A DNA stretch of 64,000 nt. It comes from Acinonyx jubatus (taxonomy: Eukaryota > Chordata > Mammalia > Carnivora > Felidae). The notes under the pieces were generated by a model. The model searched no databases, had not been told where the DNA came from, and saw only the letters and a program-made list of their open reading frames with translations. Position 1 is the first letter of the stretch; every line of letters starts with the position of its first letter. A program made the position numbers and the translations under genes. Positions 1 to 11,805 of the stretch are shown here, in pieces. The stretch covers positions 12,257,501 through 12,321,500 of the forward strand of contig NC_069387.1 of NCBI RefSeq assembly GCF_027475565.1, read 5' to 3'.

Positions 1-89
1 ACCACCAAAAACAAAACAAACATCCTGACGGAAGATGTCAGATACGCATGACAAATCAGGGGGTTCCACCCGAGGCCCGGTCTCCGTAC

Positions 90-212
90 CTGCTTGAATT
101 TGCATTAATTTCCGCATGGTCCTGAGTTCTTGGAGGATGGCCTGCAACGTTGACTGGCAGTTACAAGTACAGCAGTTTGATCCACCTGACGAATTCACTG
201 CTGGAAGTTCTC
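90..212 (-). CDS. BEND7: BEND7 coding exon 4 (residues ~150-190)
   Basis: This 123 bp exon completes a split Gly codon and encodes 40 further residues before another split codon. The product begins ELPAVNSSGGSN, passes through a cysteine cluster CCTCNC, and ends in an amphipathic stretch LQELRTMRKLMQIQA that could form a short helix or coiled coil. The acceptor reads ctttgatgctcag on the minus strand (position 213 outward) and the donor is GCAG|GTACGG at 90/89. It matches the human BEND7 segment with a few changes (for example Ala for Val in LPAVN, Arg for Lys in QELRT, from memory). The exon is symmetric (phase 1-1), so skipping it would keep the frame. An L1 3' end lies immediately upstream in the intron. 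The role of the cysteine cluster is not known to me. Confidence 0.95.
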
Positions 213-221
213 CTGAGCATC

Positions 222-444
222 AAAGAAAAGAAGGGCATACTCCGAATGTCAACACCAAAATTATAAAGAGGAAAAAATACTGAGAACATACTGAGGGTTG
301 ATGGGGGGGGGGGGGGAGGGAGGGGAAAGTGGGTGATGGGCACGGAGGAGGGCACGGAGGGTGGGATGAGCACTGGGTGTTGTATGGAAACCAATTTGAA
401 AATAAATTATTAAAAAAAAAAAAAGAAAAAAAAGAAGGCATATT
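222..444 (+). mobile_element. 5'-truncated carnivore L1 3' end with target-site duplication
   Basis: The stretch contains the typical carnivore L1 3' terminal sequence: ctgagggttgatgg, then a G-run (302-315), gggtgatgggca, gcactgggtgttgtatgg and an A-rich tail near 411-435. It lies in BEND7 intron 3, antisense to the gene. A target-site duplication is visible: aaagaaaagaagggcatact at 222-241 and aaaagaaggcatatt near 430-444. The first ~40 bases after the left duplicate do not look like L1 consensus and may be rearranged 5' sequence. The insertion is within 30 bp of the exon 4 acceptor. Confidence 0.8.
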
Positions 445-783
445 GACAGCATTTTGAAGCATGTAAGGAAAACGTATCCAATAACTGTTACCACCTAAAT
501 GCTGGGGTCTGACTTTACCTAAATTATCCAGGCTTCTGCACTGTAAGGTGCCTGGCGGCTCATGGGGTAGGAGGTGGAGTCTGCATGACCGTGCGCCCAT
601 GATGCGCTGTGGGCAGGCCTCCCTAGTGCCAAACCAGTGCATCTCAGGTCACACCCTCATAAAAATTCACTAGAAACACACACTATGTTGCACAGAAACA
701 CCAGCTCTGAGAACAAGCCTTCCAAAAAAAACCTGGTCGGCTGCATGTTATAAACGTTCACCTTAAAAATTAAAAGTGTCTAT
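445..783. other. Intronic unique sequence
   Basis: Between the L1 end and the next SINE in BEND7 intron 3 I see no exon, no recognisable repeat and no conserved signal. Confidence 0.5.
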
Positions 784-936
784 GGGGTGCCTGGGGTTGA
801 GCGGCCAACTTTAGCTCATTTCATGATCTCACAGTTCACGGGTTTGAGCCCCACGTCGGGCTCTGTGCTGACAGCTGGGAGCCTGGAGCCTGCTTCTGAT
901 TCTGTGTCTCCCCCTCTCTCTGCCCCTCCCCACTCA

Positions 937-972
<36 letters not shown>

Positions 973-989
973 AATGAATAAACATTAAA
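784..989 (+). mobile_element. Felid tRNA-derived SINE (SINEC_Fc type)
   Basis: The head ggggtgcctgggg has lost several bases compared with the consensus. The body has gctctgtgctgacagct and gcctggagcctgcttctg, then a (CT)n stretch (941-969) and an aaaaatgaataaacatt tail. Flanking duplicates aaaaattaaaagtgtct (764-780) and aaaaattaaatgtgtca (990-1006) mark the target site. Confidence 0.9.
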
Positions 990-1009
990 AAAAAATTAAA
1001 TGTGTCAAA

Positions 1010-2983
1010 CTATTAAAAATAGTTTTGTAGTATTAAGCACGTTTTCCCAAGTTAGGAACTGTCACCACATTAAAACTGTGAGAGTACTCTCTGGGGGTGG
1101 TATGTGTGGGGCGGGGAAAAGCCAGGGGAGCAGGGTGTCTATGGGAGGACGTATTTGAACTTGGTGGGTTATAGGGTGTTGGGCTGCTGGCTGTTCTCCA
1201 GCTCAATCTTCATGCACCTTTTTTTCCATTCCCCTATCCTACATTTCCCTCACTTTACTCTCTTTATCTCTGTTTAAATTTAGTTATCTTTTCCTTAATA
1301 AAACGATCCTATTTAGGTAAACACAGATTGTCCCATTGTCCTTGGAACACGATGGAACATTTGGAAAGTTGCTCTTTCCACAGCGTGCCCTCCAGCATCT
1401 GTGTCCAATCCGACCACTGTGACTGCTGTCGGAGGTGCAGGGGGAAAGTTCTAAGGCACTGATCCAATTATACCTGTTATCATACACGACAGATAATTTT
1501 AATCCCACTGTATGCATTATTTGTGGACACTGTAAAAAAAATTCACGGCAAAACCATGGCATACATACGGATAACTTAATGCCTGGAGGAATGCAATTAT
1601 TTACATCCAAAGTTGTAGCAAACTGAGATGTTACAGCTTTAAAACTGCAAATAATTTCAATGGAATTCTAAGTAGTCACAGTTCTATGTGATGGGTTTCT
1701 ACTGGAAATAATGCAAACGACAAACGCAAAAATCTATTTTCAAACCAACCTGGGGGAACTTAGGTTTGTAACTTTTAACGTTAATAACATTTTCCAGAGT
1801 GAATCCACCATGCCTGCTGTGGACTGGAAAACAGAACGCTGTTCACCCACAACTTACTGATGTGGCATTTATTTAGCCTCATACACACCTAGGGGTGTTC
1901 TGTTTCTCTTACTGTTTCTTCCACGGCAGTCAAATTAGGAGGGCCTTAGAGAATATTCCTAGTCACTATTCTCAGTGCTGTCTTTATCATTTTTAGAGGA
2001 CAAAACCAACCGTTTCCAGCTTGTTATAAATCATTTTCTAATTTTAAGGAGAACTGACTTTTCATTTTCATGGAGGAGTCTTTCAAGAGCCATGTCCCCT
2101 AACCTGGAAGCGTGCCAGGAGGTGAACCTGATCCTGGCTTATGCAATATTGAGAGAAAGAGAAGACACCATACATCTCTTGGGGTCCCTCATCGGCAGTG
2201 TCTCGGGATGGCTTTTTATGCCTGAACTGGTTACTGCAAATTGTGTTAAAAAAAAAAATCAAAACAATTCTCTTCTTCTTGAAGGAATAGCGAACGTGGG
2301 AGAAAAATCCTTAACTTTTCAAGGAAACTGAAAATGCGGTCTTGCTTCTTCCTTGTTCTCTTTGTGAAGACTACAGATCTGCGCATCCATACGTTAATTT
2401 ATGGAGCAAATAACCGGATGGTAAGTTAACACGTCCAGAAAAATATCAGTTCTTTTCCCTTAAGGGAAAAATTGCCACTTTTTTCCCTGAACAATTAGGA
2501 ACTTAAATTAAGGAAATGTAACTCTAAAAGGGTAATTTTCAGGCCTAATTGAAGCAAGTGTTACGACATGGATCATCCGGTTCAGTTACTGGGATGTGAG
2601 GTTAAAGCAAAGGTATCACTAGTCACTAGGATGCTGGGACAGGTGTCTCCCACCCCCTTCTTCCGACAATGCAGAAAAGCGAATAAGGCAAGAGGATGTA
2701 TTAATGACATACCGTACGACCAGAAGCTTCTTTTGATGACAAAGTGAGCTCCTTCTGCCCTAATGTTTGTCTTTCATGGCAATAATATCTGTATGTTGGC
2801 AAATGATAGCTTTCACCTCTCGAGGAGCTAAAATCTCTACGAAGAAACCGTCACTTCTAATATAAAGCCTCAGTCTCTCTTATTTCTCAATTCCAGTTTT
2901 TACTCTCTTAGTGTAACTCAGCTAAGGCAGGTGACTAGGGGAGGCTTTAATGTACTGAACTCAAAAACCATGCTGAATATTTT
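1010..2983. other. Intron 3 unique sequence
   Basis: This AT-rich intronic stretch has only short chance open frames. I could not assign any part of it to a repeat family and see no splice-flanked coding segment. Confidence 0.5.
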
Positions 2984-3190
2984 GGGGCACCTGGGTGGCT
3001 CGGTTGGTTAAGCATCTTACTCTTGATTTTGGCTCAGGTCAAGATCCCATGGTTCATGAGATCAAGCCCTGTGTCCAGCTAGCTCTGTGCTGACAACATG
3101 GAGCCTGCTTGGGATTCTCTCTATTCCTCTTCTGCTTCTGCACGCATGCGTGCGTGCTCTCTCTCAAAATAAATACATTTAAATTAAAAC
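2984..3190 (+). mobile_element. Felid SINE, sense
   Basis: It starts ggggcacctgggtggctc, contains gctctgtgctgacaacatgg and a CT-rich part with a small (GCAT/GCGT) run, and ends aaaataaatacatttaaatt. Target duplicates are accatgctgaatattt before and cccacgatgaatattt after the element. It sits 85 bp from the BEND7 exon 3 donor. Confidence 0.9.
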
Positions 3191-3274
3191 AAAAAACCCA
3201 CGATGAATATTTAGAAATATAAAACATTTGGACAGCCCTCTCCCCCCCCGGCCCCGAGCATTCTCAAACCATAC

Positions 3275-3577
3275 CGTTGGAGCTCCCAGTGGTGTGGGGC
3301 TGACTCTGGAAGGTTCTAGAGCGGGTGCCATACTGCCCTGAGAACTGCCCGCTGGAGGGTGGTAACTCATTCCACGCACCACGTGAAGAAGGGTGGAGGC
3401 TCTGGGGGGCCTCAGCAGTGGAGTTCAAACGCGGAGGCCAGACTGAATCCAAATCCTGGGGTTCTTCTTTTAATTTTTCTCCTTCCTTGCCGACACGCTG
3501 ATAGATCCTCCCAGTGCTGTCATTCAGTAATCTTCTCATTCCTGTAATTTGTTTTTTAATTTCCATGCTTTCGTTTC
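3275..3577 (-). CDS. BEND7: BEND7 coding exon 3 (residues ~49-150)
   Basis: This 303 bp exon encodes 100 whole residues flanked by split Gly codons. Upstream the minus strand reads gttttccattag-type acceptor sequence (tttccattag|GAAACG), and the donor is CAACG|GTATGG. The product starts NESMEIKKQITGMRRLLN, continues through a charged segment GRIYQRVGKEGEKLKEE, then PPRLNS and a Ser/Gln/Gly-rich, probably disordered part SGQFSGQYGTRSRTFQSQ. It is collinear with human BEND7, with substitutions such as NES for DES at the start. It is the largest visible exon and symmetric in phase. No catalytic motif is expected; this part of BEND7 lies N-terminal to the DNA-binding-type BEN domain and its role is unknown. 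Confidence 0.96.
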
Positions 3578-3985
3578 CTAATGGAAACAGGGCCAAAGAG
3601 ATCACTGTGCATGAGCAGAAAAAATAATCCACTACTTAAAAAAGCCACGCCCCTTCTTTGGAAATGGGAATGATTGCTGAGTCCAGATGCAAGCTTCTAG
3701 AAACTTAATCTATAAAAATTAAAGGCAAGAAAATGCCTAGCACCATTGGCAGAGGTCACACTCCAGTAAGACACTGTCAGTGGGGGCATCACCTTCAGAC
3801 ATGACAATGTAGGAGCACAGACACATCCAAGACATGGGAGGAGGGCTTTGTCTTTCTCTGGCCCCGACTCATGGTGGGGAGACACCCCTGGAACTACGTC
3901 TCCCTGGACGGACCTGCCCAGACCACTGCCACCTCCACTTTGTAACTACAGGCACAAGAGAACCCCACTTCACCTTTGTTGTTGT

Positions 3986-4135
3986 TTTTTTTTCCACTGT
4001 GGTTAAAAAACACGTAACATAAAATTTACCATCTTAACTGTTTTTAAGGGCACCATTCAGTTAATGCTATTTGCACTGTTGTGCAAGAGACCTCCAGAAC
4101 CTTTACATTAAGTAACAGTCCTTTTCCATAAGGGG
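3986..4135 (-). mobile_element. Old L1 (L1M) 3' UTR fragment, antisense
   Basis: The plus strand reads cgtaacataaaatttaccat, then taactgtttttaagggcacc, gttgtgcaagagacctccag and aacctttacat. This is the familiar antisense 3' UTR of old mammalian L1 families. The subfamily is uncertain. Confidence 0.6.
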
Positions 4136-4336
4136 ATTTTTTTTTTTGAACTAAGGTATCTCTGTACTGCACTAGGGGTACTTAATAAATATTATTTAAA
4201 GATAACTCTCAAATTATACAGACGTAAAATATTTTCTGTAAATAATGACATTACAGGATGTTATTAGGAGCTTTTTTGAACATCTTATCTTACTAAACTG
4301 TGCATCAGCTGGTATCTTCACAAAGACCGAGAAAAG

Positions 4337-4424
4337 GGGATTTTTTTTTTTACCTCTAATCTGGGTGTTAAAATAAAAGTCTTATACCAGGATTTTTTTC
4401 CCCCTCTAATCTGGGTGTTAAAAG
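4337..4424. repeat. 50-bp tandem duplication (about 1.8 copies)
   Basis: A T-run followed by ctctaatctgggtgttaaaa occurs at 4,353-4,373 and again 50 bp later at 4,403-4,423. The two copies differ only in the T/C run and the linker. Confidence 0.85.
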
Positions 4425-7258
4425 CCTCTCACAGTCACTCTATTAAATGCTTGAAATTTAAACTATGATAAAAAGAAAAGGCTTTTTCTACATAGCTCCT
4501 GCAAATAAATACAGCACATTTAATATAAATGATGTTTTAATGCACTTAGCATCGTATAAGCCAGGTTTCTCTGTAGAATTAGTAACTACACAATGAATCT
4601 AGGTATTTTTGTGTTGCCTGGTTAGGTATTTAGCTAATTAATGTATGGATACATTACTGACTATAAAGAAACTTTTATATACCGTTTTGAAATAAGTATC
4701 CCCAATTTTCAAAAAGGTAATAAAAATATTAATTCTGCCTTTGATATCCAACATGGGTGAACACAGAAATGACACAGATTTCCAAATTTATAGTATTGTT
4801 ATGTGTTGGTATATTCTTGAGGAGAGGAGAGGAGAAATATTTTCATTTGTAATAAGACTCTTTTCATATCAAACACCTGTGAAAATTACAATACAGAAAC
4901 ACTAAGTGATACTCCAGATTTTATGGGAATGGATGACTAAGCACAATTTAAATAATGCAGAGCCAGCAAAACTTGTGACCTCCTCAGGATGTGCAGGGAG
5001 CAGGGTGTGTCTGAAGGGCTCCCGGAGGAATTTGGAAGGAAACGCACAGGCAAACTGGTGTCAGTTTCAGCACCCAAACACGTAACTTTCCTGGCTAGTG
5101 AACAGCACCATCTGGGCAAGAAGCTTCTTTCCTGTGGGGTTTTTATCCTCCATTTTCTAGAGCAGGGAAGTCGTGCACGCATCACAGGCTGCAGCACACT
5201 GATCGTAGCTGGCAATGCTGGTGGCTGCCACTCCCCTCCCTCCTGGCGCCCGGGCAAGAGCTGCGCCGACTCGGCCGCGTTCTGCCTGGGTCTTGAGTCG
5301 GTGCCAGCTTACTTCTCCACACAGACCCTGACACTTGAAGCAAAAGGGATGCTGTCTTTTCAAAGCTTCCACCTCTGCTCTGGAGACGGAGCTCTATGAC
5401 GATCAAGTGCTGTCTTTAGGGGGAGAAAGAAAGTCACAGGATTCTGGAAGTTTCTAAAAGCAAATCTGCTTTGTTGCAACCTTAGTTTCTCGGTTCTGAA
5501 AATTACCAGAATGAACATTCGATTTTGAGTTTCACATACGTTCTATGTTTGTGTGGAGGACCAGAAGCTTATGCCGCAGGGTGAGTCCAGGGGAAGAGGT
5601 GAGACTTTAAAGGGTGCCTCTGGGTGTGGGCTGTCCCAGCAAACGTTTAGAAACATGTCTTCCAAAGTCAAAACAAAACCCAACCAAATGACAAATCAGG
5701 AGCTGGCAGGGCCCAAGGAGGAAATCACGGTGCTGCGAAGGAGGCCAAGGCAGACCCGACTGACCTCACTCAGGACACGGTGCACGGTGTCCTTCTAAAG
5801 CACAGAAGACAGTCAGGTGCAGAAGTCAGAGCTGTAAAAGTCAATGAGAGGACAGTGGAGAGACTGGGGAAGGTGGAGGAAGGGGTGACCTAAGAGGCTT
5901 TCAGAGGAGACGGGCTGGGCATCCCTAGAGGACAACCTGACGTGTGCAAACGGTCTCAGGGTAACCACTGGGAACTGTCCCTCCTTTGGCCAATGAAGCA
6001 GGGAGCAGCCCTGACCATCCCCCCTGGGGAAGAGTCCTGAAGCCTCATTGCACCTGCAGGCGATGATGGGCTTCAGCAGAGAGAGGGGAAACGCTGCCTT
6101 GCACGTTGGGGGCGGATGGAGCAGAGGGTCAGAAATGAGACCTGAAGGCCAAACGCAGGGATGGCATAAGAAGCGGGGTGAGCACGCATACACTGGGATG
6201 GAGCGGGTGCCCAACACAGGCAAGCGGGACGAGCCGGCGGAGGCTCGAGCAGCGGATGCCGGTGTGGTCCAGCGGACAGGCCTGGGCTGGACTCCCCTCA
6301 GCTGGACTGACCTGCTGCTTAACAGGAGACAAGTCACCCACGGGCCCCCCAACTTTGGCCTCCTGAATCACAAAAGGAAGGTCTGAAGGGGGACGCACAG
6401 CAGCGCTGGGGGGCTATGTGGGATGTTCACAGAGTACCTGATGCCTCTAAGGTCACAAATACCCTTCTCAGAACCGGCGGGCTTCTTCTGTCCTCACATG
6501 GGGCCCACTGTTTTTTGTTCTTTTTTTTTAATTGAGGGGGTGCATGCAGTCCTTTGACTTGAAATGGTGGGAAGTGTATAAGATTGAGATTGGAAGTGTT
6601 AGTTGACGTCTACTTGTCCTTCCAGTTGGAATCAGTCAGCATCTTTTCCATGTATAAGGCCGGGGAAAGGAAGCTCCCAGGAGCCACAGGCTAGTTCCAG
6701 AGCATGATTCTATAAGGAAACGTGTGCCATTTCCTGATTTCTTTCCAGATCTATGTCTTTACTTACACTCAACTCCAAGAGGCTGAACGTTTTCAGGAAA
6801 GACAAACAAAAAGAAATCTTACTAAAAGGTAAAACAGCCTTAACTGAAATTCTTTTGAGTCTGGACAGGTCTACAACTGCAGGCTGAATTCTATCTTTGG
6901 CTAAATTTCAAGACTCTACCAGATCATGTGTCTTTACATAACACATACAGATACATGGTAATAATTATACTGATTATGCACAATAATACATACAGAATAA
7001 GTCCTCATACATGAACTCTCTTAACTTGGCCAGAACTCTCTTAACTTGTATATCCTCTTAACTAAGGATATACAACACAGACCATCACAGTCTGGGATGA
7101 TAAAAGAAAAAGATGGTGATATATAAACATATAGCAAGAGACTGTATGTGAACATGTCAGGTCTATCTAGAAACGTCTTACTACGAAGATTCATGAAACA
7201 ATCATATCTTTGCCCTACAAATGTACTGGTGTTGATGTAGAGTAGGTATTCCATAAAA
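4425..7258. other. Intron 2 unique sequence
   Basis: This is a stretch of intron 2 without a felid SINE. It is AT-rich to about 4,930 and more GC-rich at 5,000-6,480. Several open frames of 60-180 codons occur in the GC-rich part on both strands, but they overlap one another in different frames and lack splice or family support. I assign no function. Confidence 0.5.
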
Positions 7259-7477
7259 CTTTTTTTTTTTTAAGTTTATTTATTTTGAAAGAGTAAGTGT
7301 ACTGCAGAGGGGCAGAGAGGGAGAGAGAGAGCAGGAGAGAGAGAATCCCAAGCAGGCTCCATGCTGTCAGTGCAGAACCTGGTGTGGGGCTTGATCTCAC
7401 AAACCATGAGATCATGACCTGAGCCAAGATCAAGAGTAGGACACTCAACTGACTGAGCTACCCCGGCTGGCGCCCCT
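7259..7477 (-). mobile_element. Felid SINE, antisense
   Basis: A poly-T start (tail), an (AG)-rich block, aagcaggctccatgctgtca and the reversed head gcgcccc at the right end are present. Target duplicates ttccataaaact (7,250-7,261) and tccataaaacttt (7,477-7,489) flank it. Confidence 0.9.
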
Positions 7478-7489
7478 CCATAAAACTTT

Positions 7490-10268
7490 AAGTGAATGCA
7501 AGAAATGGCTTATCCAAACCAGAATGAATCCGGTAGAATTAAATATAATATTAAGGTTATAAGCAAACAGCATGTTAATAGAGCGGAGTGACAAAGTAGA
7601 ATAAAATTGCTCAACAAGCATTTAGCAAACACCTTATGGGCTCAAGAGGTATAAAGATCATCCGGTACAAATTCAAAGGTAGCCCCTGTCCAAATGTGTC
7701 AACATTTTTTACCCAAATCCCTTTAGATCGATTGGCTGTACTGAAAAATGATCCTGATTTTTCTTGGACTGTTGGCTGACTCCAAACTGTTAACTGTGCA
7801 CCCCGGGATGCCAGGGCACAAAGTGCCCTACTATTCGATGACCCTGCTTCTTCCTATAGCTGAAGACCTTCCCTGAGGGTCCTGCTTTCCCTGTAGCCCC
7901 CGGGTGAAAGCTGGTCATTCCCCATTCCCTTGGGGCTGGGGATGGTGGCTCCCCAAAATGTCATGCTTCCGGCCCCAGGAGAAAGCTCACTGTTGTTTGA
8001 GTTGATGTCACAGAGCTCTGGCATCTTCCCCCTTCTTCCTGAACAGCAGTTCTGTGTGCCAGGAGTTCAAGCTCTCTGTGGGGAAGGACAGGTGATGGAG
8101 CTGAAATGGACACTGAGGTCATCCCATTATGGGCCACACATGCCAAGCGAAGGAAGAATAATTTTACACTGGAGATACTGGGCTATTACTCTGGGCAATT
8201 TTAGATTCATTATCTCTTTCAACACAGAGCTATCTATTAGAAAAACAATTCTGGCAAAACTGTGGTGAGCTGTGGTGTGGGGAGAGAAAACCAGTTACGT
8301 GTCGTTGCTAAAGGCTGGGGGAAGGACTGAGGGGTGTGGCTGGAGAGAGACACTTAAGGAACTTCACCAGACGGACCTGGTGAGGGACTGGATGTGGGGC
8401 CAGGGGCGAGGGTGGTGAACAAGAAGGGTGCGTGAAAGATAAAGCCACGGTTTCTGGCTTGGGTGACTGATGGATACTAACACCGGGCAGAGTTAGAGAA
8501 AAAGGTTGCTGCGGAGTCAGGTTATAATGAGCCTAGTTCTGACAAAGAAGATCCAGATAATAAGCAGGGAAGCGGGGCTGCAGCCCCGTGGTACATGAAG
8601 CTGACCCCAGAACTGTTCTACTACTGGCAGTAGTTGGCCCTCTGGACTGGGTAAGCCCCTGGGGATCACTAACAAGTCAGGGGCTAGAAGGACACCCTAT
8701 ACAGAGATGCCAGATTTCCTATCAACCTAGCGTGCAAAGGGTGCAACACCCCCCCCCCCCCGCCCCCTTTCAACATTAAAAGAACCCTGAGCTCATTTGT
8801 TTCCGAGCCAGCAAAGTGGGTCACCCCATCCCTCCTGGGCTCCCTACCATGGGAGCCTTGGTCAGAACTGAGTCACCTCCAACCCACCCCGCCACCCCCC
8901 CCAACATCCAGTCCACCGCCAAGGTGCCACACCCGGTCACGTGCCGCAACAGGGCAGAATCTTCACGAACCGAACCGAGGGGCACTTTTCCCACCGTATT
9001 CAGTACCGGTCGACTTTCATTACAGTATCGTGTCCAGTTCTGTACTGTTTTAAAGAGGCCGTCGAGAATCTTTAGGAGATCGTGAAAAGTCAACAGGGAA
9101 GATTCAAGGGACGAGGACAGGCTACACAAGTTGGGTGTTTCACCGAGAAGTAAGTTTATGGTTACTGGGTGACTGGTCTTCACTACTATGGGTTGGTGTG
9201 GAGGAGGGACACAGTTCTTCATCCCAGGAGACTGGGCAACCCATGGTCTTAAAGGACCCCCGCAGTCAGTCCGTAAACACCAACAACACAGCAGAGCAGC
9301 GTCCGAGAACATGTGCCCCGGCAGTGACAAGAATACTTTTCTCTCTGGGATGACGAGAAAGTTCTGGAAACGGTGGTGGTGGTTGCACGGCATTGAATAT
9401 ACTTACAAAGAAGAATGCTTTCAAGCAATGCTTTGCATTTTTCAGGTAACGACATGTTAAAGTAGGAAAAAGTTGAGGGCATCGGTTGAGAAATACTAAG
9501 GGGCTCAGGCTTTGTACCAGACAGTCTAAACATCTCCTCTCAAATCCTAGTAGAAGCAGCGCGCAGCCATGTCGTAGAAAAGACACACCCACCGCCGGCA
9601 AGATGACAGCGGTGACAGGAAGAGCAGGAAGGGGGGACAGGGTCCTTCCCGCCAGCGCTACAGCTCTCGACGAACGGGGCTCAGAGTGAAGGAATGTGAA
9701 GCAGACTCTGTGCTCTGAGGCCTGAGGTTGGCACCCTCCTCCCAAGGCCATACTGACGTGCAGATGCTATCAAGGTCCCACCTGGCCACCCTCAGGGACA
9801 AGAGCCATGTTTACAAGGGACACGCAAGGCTGAGATTCTAACTCAGCAAAAATGGTCTGAAAACGCATTAGTTTATAGAACAGAGCACTGGTTTCCAAGG
9901 GCGTCCTTTTCTCTAATGCAACCTTCAGCAGAACCCCAATAAATAAAGCAGGGCAAAGCGTGTGGAGGAGAGTGTGCCAGAACCCACATTCCTGAGCCAG
10001 TCCCTGGAGTGCATTCAGGAACTCCAAGGGCAGCACACAACATATTCTAAATGCCACCGAGATGGAAAGAGGCAAAGAGTGGCTACGGAATCATGTAACT
10101 GGTTGAATCAAATACTATGATAAGAAGTATCTCAACTGTGTACATGTTGGCACAGGTTCGAGGACCCTGTTAAACTGGAAGTTATAGGTGGAAAATAATT
10201 TAGCAGCTCAGTGTATACACGGCATTCTCATTTAAAGGGCAACTGAGTTCCTTTCAAGTCTGTTTAGA
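7490..10268. other. Intron 2, mostly unassigned sequence
   Basis: No exon is recognised. A C-run of about 17 bases lies at 8,750-8,766. The part around 8,300-8,500 (for example ccacggtttctggcttgg) resembles an old mammalian interspersed repeat that I cannot name. The rest looks unique. Confidence 0.4.
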
Positions 10269-10440
10269 TAACATCAGGTTCATTCATCCATTCAATAAAT
10301 ATTTATTGTACTACTGAATATGAGACACTGTGTGCGTAAAAAGAGGAAGAGAAGTATAAGCTACAGTCTCTCCCCTTGAGGAGTGCACAGTCCAGCAGTG
10401 GAGACATAGGACTGTACGGGCAGTTCTAAGGGTATGATGT
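10269..10440 (+). mobile_element. Ancient mammalian repeat fragment, family not assigned
   Basis: The text attcaataaatatttattg followed by a 'cactgtgtgc...' section and a later 'gaggagtgcacagtcc' section follows a common old repeat that starts with an attcaacaaatatttattgag motif. I cannot assign the family by eye. Confidence 0.4.
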
Positions 10441-10679
10441 CCCTCTGCTGATGAATGGCAGGCTTACCCAGTGCGAACACCTGCTGCCAGGGTGGGAGGC
10501 TGGAGCTCTTTCTGTCCAAGGCTGAGCATGTGAGGCCAGGACAAGCACCAAGGGAGAATGCCATGGATCTGAGCTGGAAAATAGGCCTTCAAAGCAAAAA
10601 GAGCTTGAGACGCCTATTAAAGGCCAAACGAGCAAAGATACACCAGGAAATGAATCAAGGACTTGAGATTCAAAATGGG

Positions 10680-11272
10680 CCATAAAAAAGAATGAGATCG
10701 TGCTGTTGGCATCAACACGGATGGACCCAGAGGGTATCATGTTAAGTGAAAGAAGTCAGAGAAAGATAGCATATGATTTCACTTCTATGTGGAACACCTA
10801 TAACACAAACAAAACTGAAACAAACTCTTAAATACATAGAACTGGTGGTTGCCAGAGAGGAGGGGAGTTGGGAGACACAGGTAAAGGGGATTAAGAGGTA
10901 CAAACATCCAGGGGCACCTGGGTGGCTCAGTCAGTTAAGCGTCTGGACTTTGGCTCAGGTCATGATCCCTCCACTGGCGAGTTCGAGCCCTGCATCGCAG
11001 AGCCCGCTTTGGATCCTCCTCTCTCTGCCCCTCCCCCACTCTCTCTGTCTTTGTCTCTCTCTCAAAAATAAATCAACATAACAAAAGAGGTACAAACGTC
11101 CGGTCATAAAAGTACAGCCTAGGGAATAGAGTCAATAATACTGTCGGGTGACAGATGGGGACTACGCTTACCAGGGTGAACCCTGAGTCACGTACCCAGT
11201 TGTCAGCTCACTATGGTGGTACACCTGAAACTAGCATAATGTATGTCAACCATACTTCAAAAAAATAGAATC
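10680..11272 (+). mobile_element. L1 3' UTR fragment split by a SINE
   Basis: The start, aaaaaagaatgagatcgtgc, and the following atggacccagagggtatcat, gtgaaagaagtcagagaaag and gatttcacttctatgtgg are typical of an L1 3' end in carnivores. It resumes after the inserted SINE with acagcctagggaatagagtc and ends with acacctgaaactagcataat and a short A-rich tail. Confidence 0.85.
10911..11083 (+). mobile_element. Felid SINE inserted in the L1 3' end
   Basis: The sequence runs from ggggcacctgggtggctcag to aaaaataaatcaacataac. The internal region is shortened. Duplicates aagaggtacaaacatcc (10,892-10,908) and agaggtacaaacgtccg after the element show insertion into the L1. Confidence 0.9.
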
Positions 11273-11743
11273 CATTGGAAAGCTGTAAAAAATGGGCTGT
11301 CAAGCTGCTTCTCAAAGGTGTCCTCAAAGAACACCTACAAGGAGAATAAACAACTACAAGCAGTTCGAGGGCAAAGTCCCCAAGGGAACAATCTTCTTTG
11401 ATGTCTTCATGTTTTACCTTAAAAAATAAATGCCAGTATTATACTTTGCTCTCCACCCACCAAGATGTGCAGATTCCCACAGCCCGTGGAACACCACCGG
11501 GTCCCAGTTACAGTCTGCAGTTGAAAATGCACTGGCCAGGGGGAGGAGCGGCTGGCCCATTACAGAAGGCAAAGGGCTTAGCTTTTTCAGTCAGGCTTTT
11601 GAATGGCCCCAGCTACACTTTCTAGGAGTACATCTATAGTGTCTGTGACTGAACTGACAAAACAGACAAAATCAAGAGGATGTGTGATAAATGCCTTGGA
11701 CATTGTGTAAATGACAAGTGTTCAGGAATTGGGAGGAAGAGAT
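11273..11743. other. Intron 2 unassigned sequence
   Basis: I see no exon and no clear repeat between the L1 end and the next SINE. Confidence 0.4.
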
Positions 11744-11762
11744 TTTTTTAATGTTTATTTCT

Positions 11763-11805
<43 letters not shown>

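Noticed and set aside
787..981. Repeated short frames ending in SLSLSL, here and at many other sites
   Set aside because: They are translations of the SINE body and its CT-rich tract, recurring wherever a SINE occurs.
3264..3632. A 122-codon minus-strand frame containing exon 3
   Set aside because: The first ~19 and last few residues lie outside the splice sites at 3,577 and 3,275; they are intron.
5813..6398. Open frames of 90-180 codons on both strands in GC-rich intron 2
   Set aside because: They overlap each other in different frames, show no domain or splice evidence, and lie inside the BEND7 intron.
8821..9751. Minus-strand frames of 160-190 codons
   Set aside because: No family resemblance, no splice-site context and strongly overlapping alternative frames on the plus strand; likely chance.
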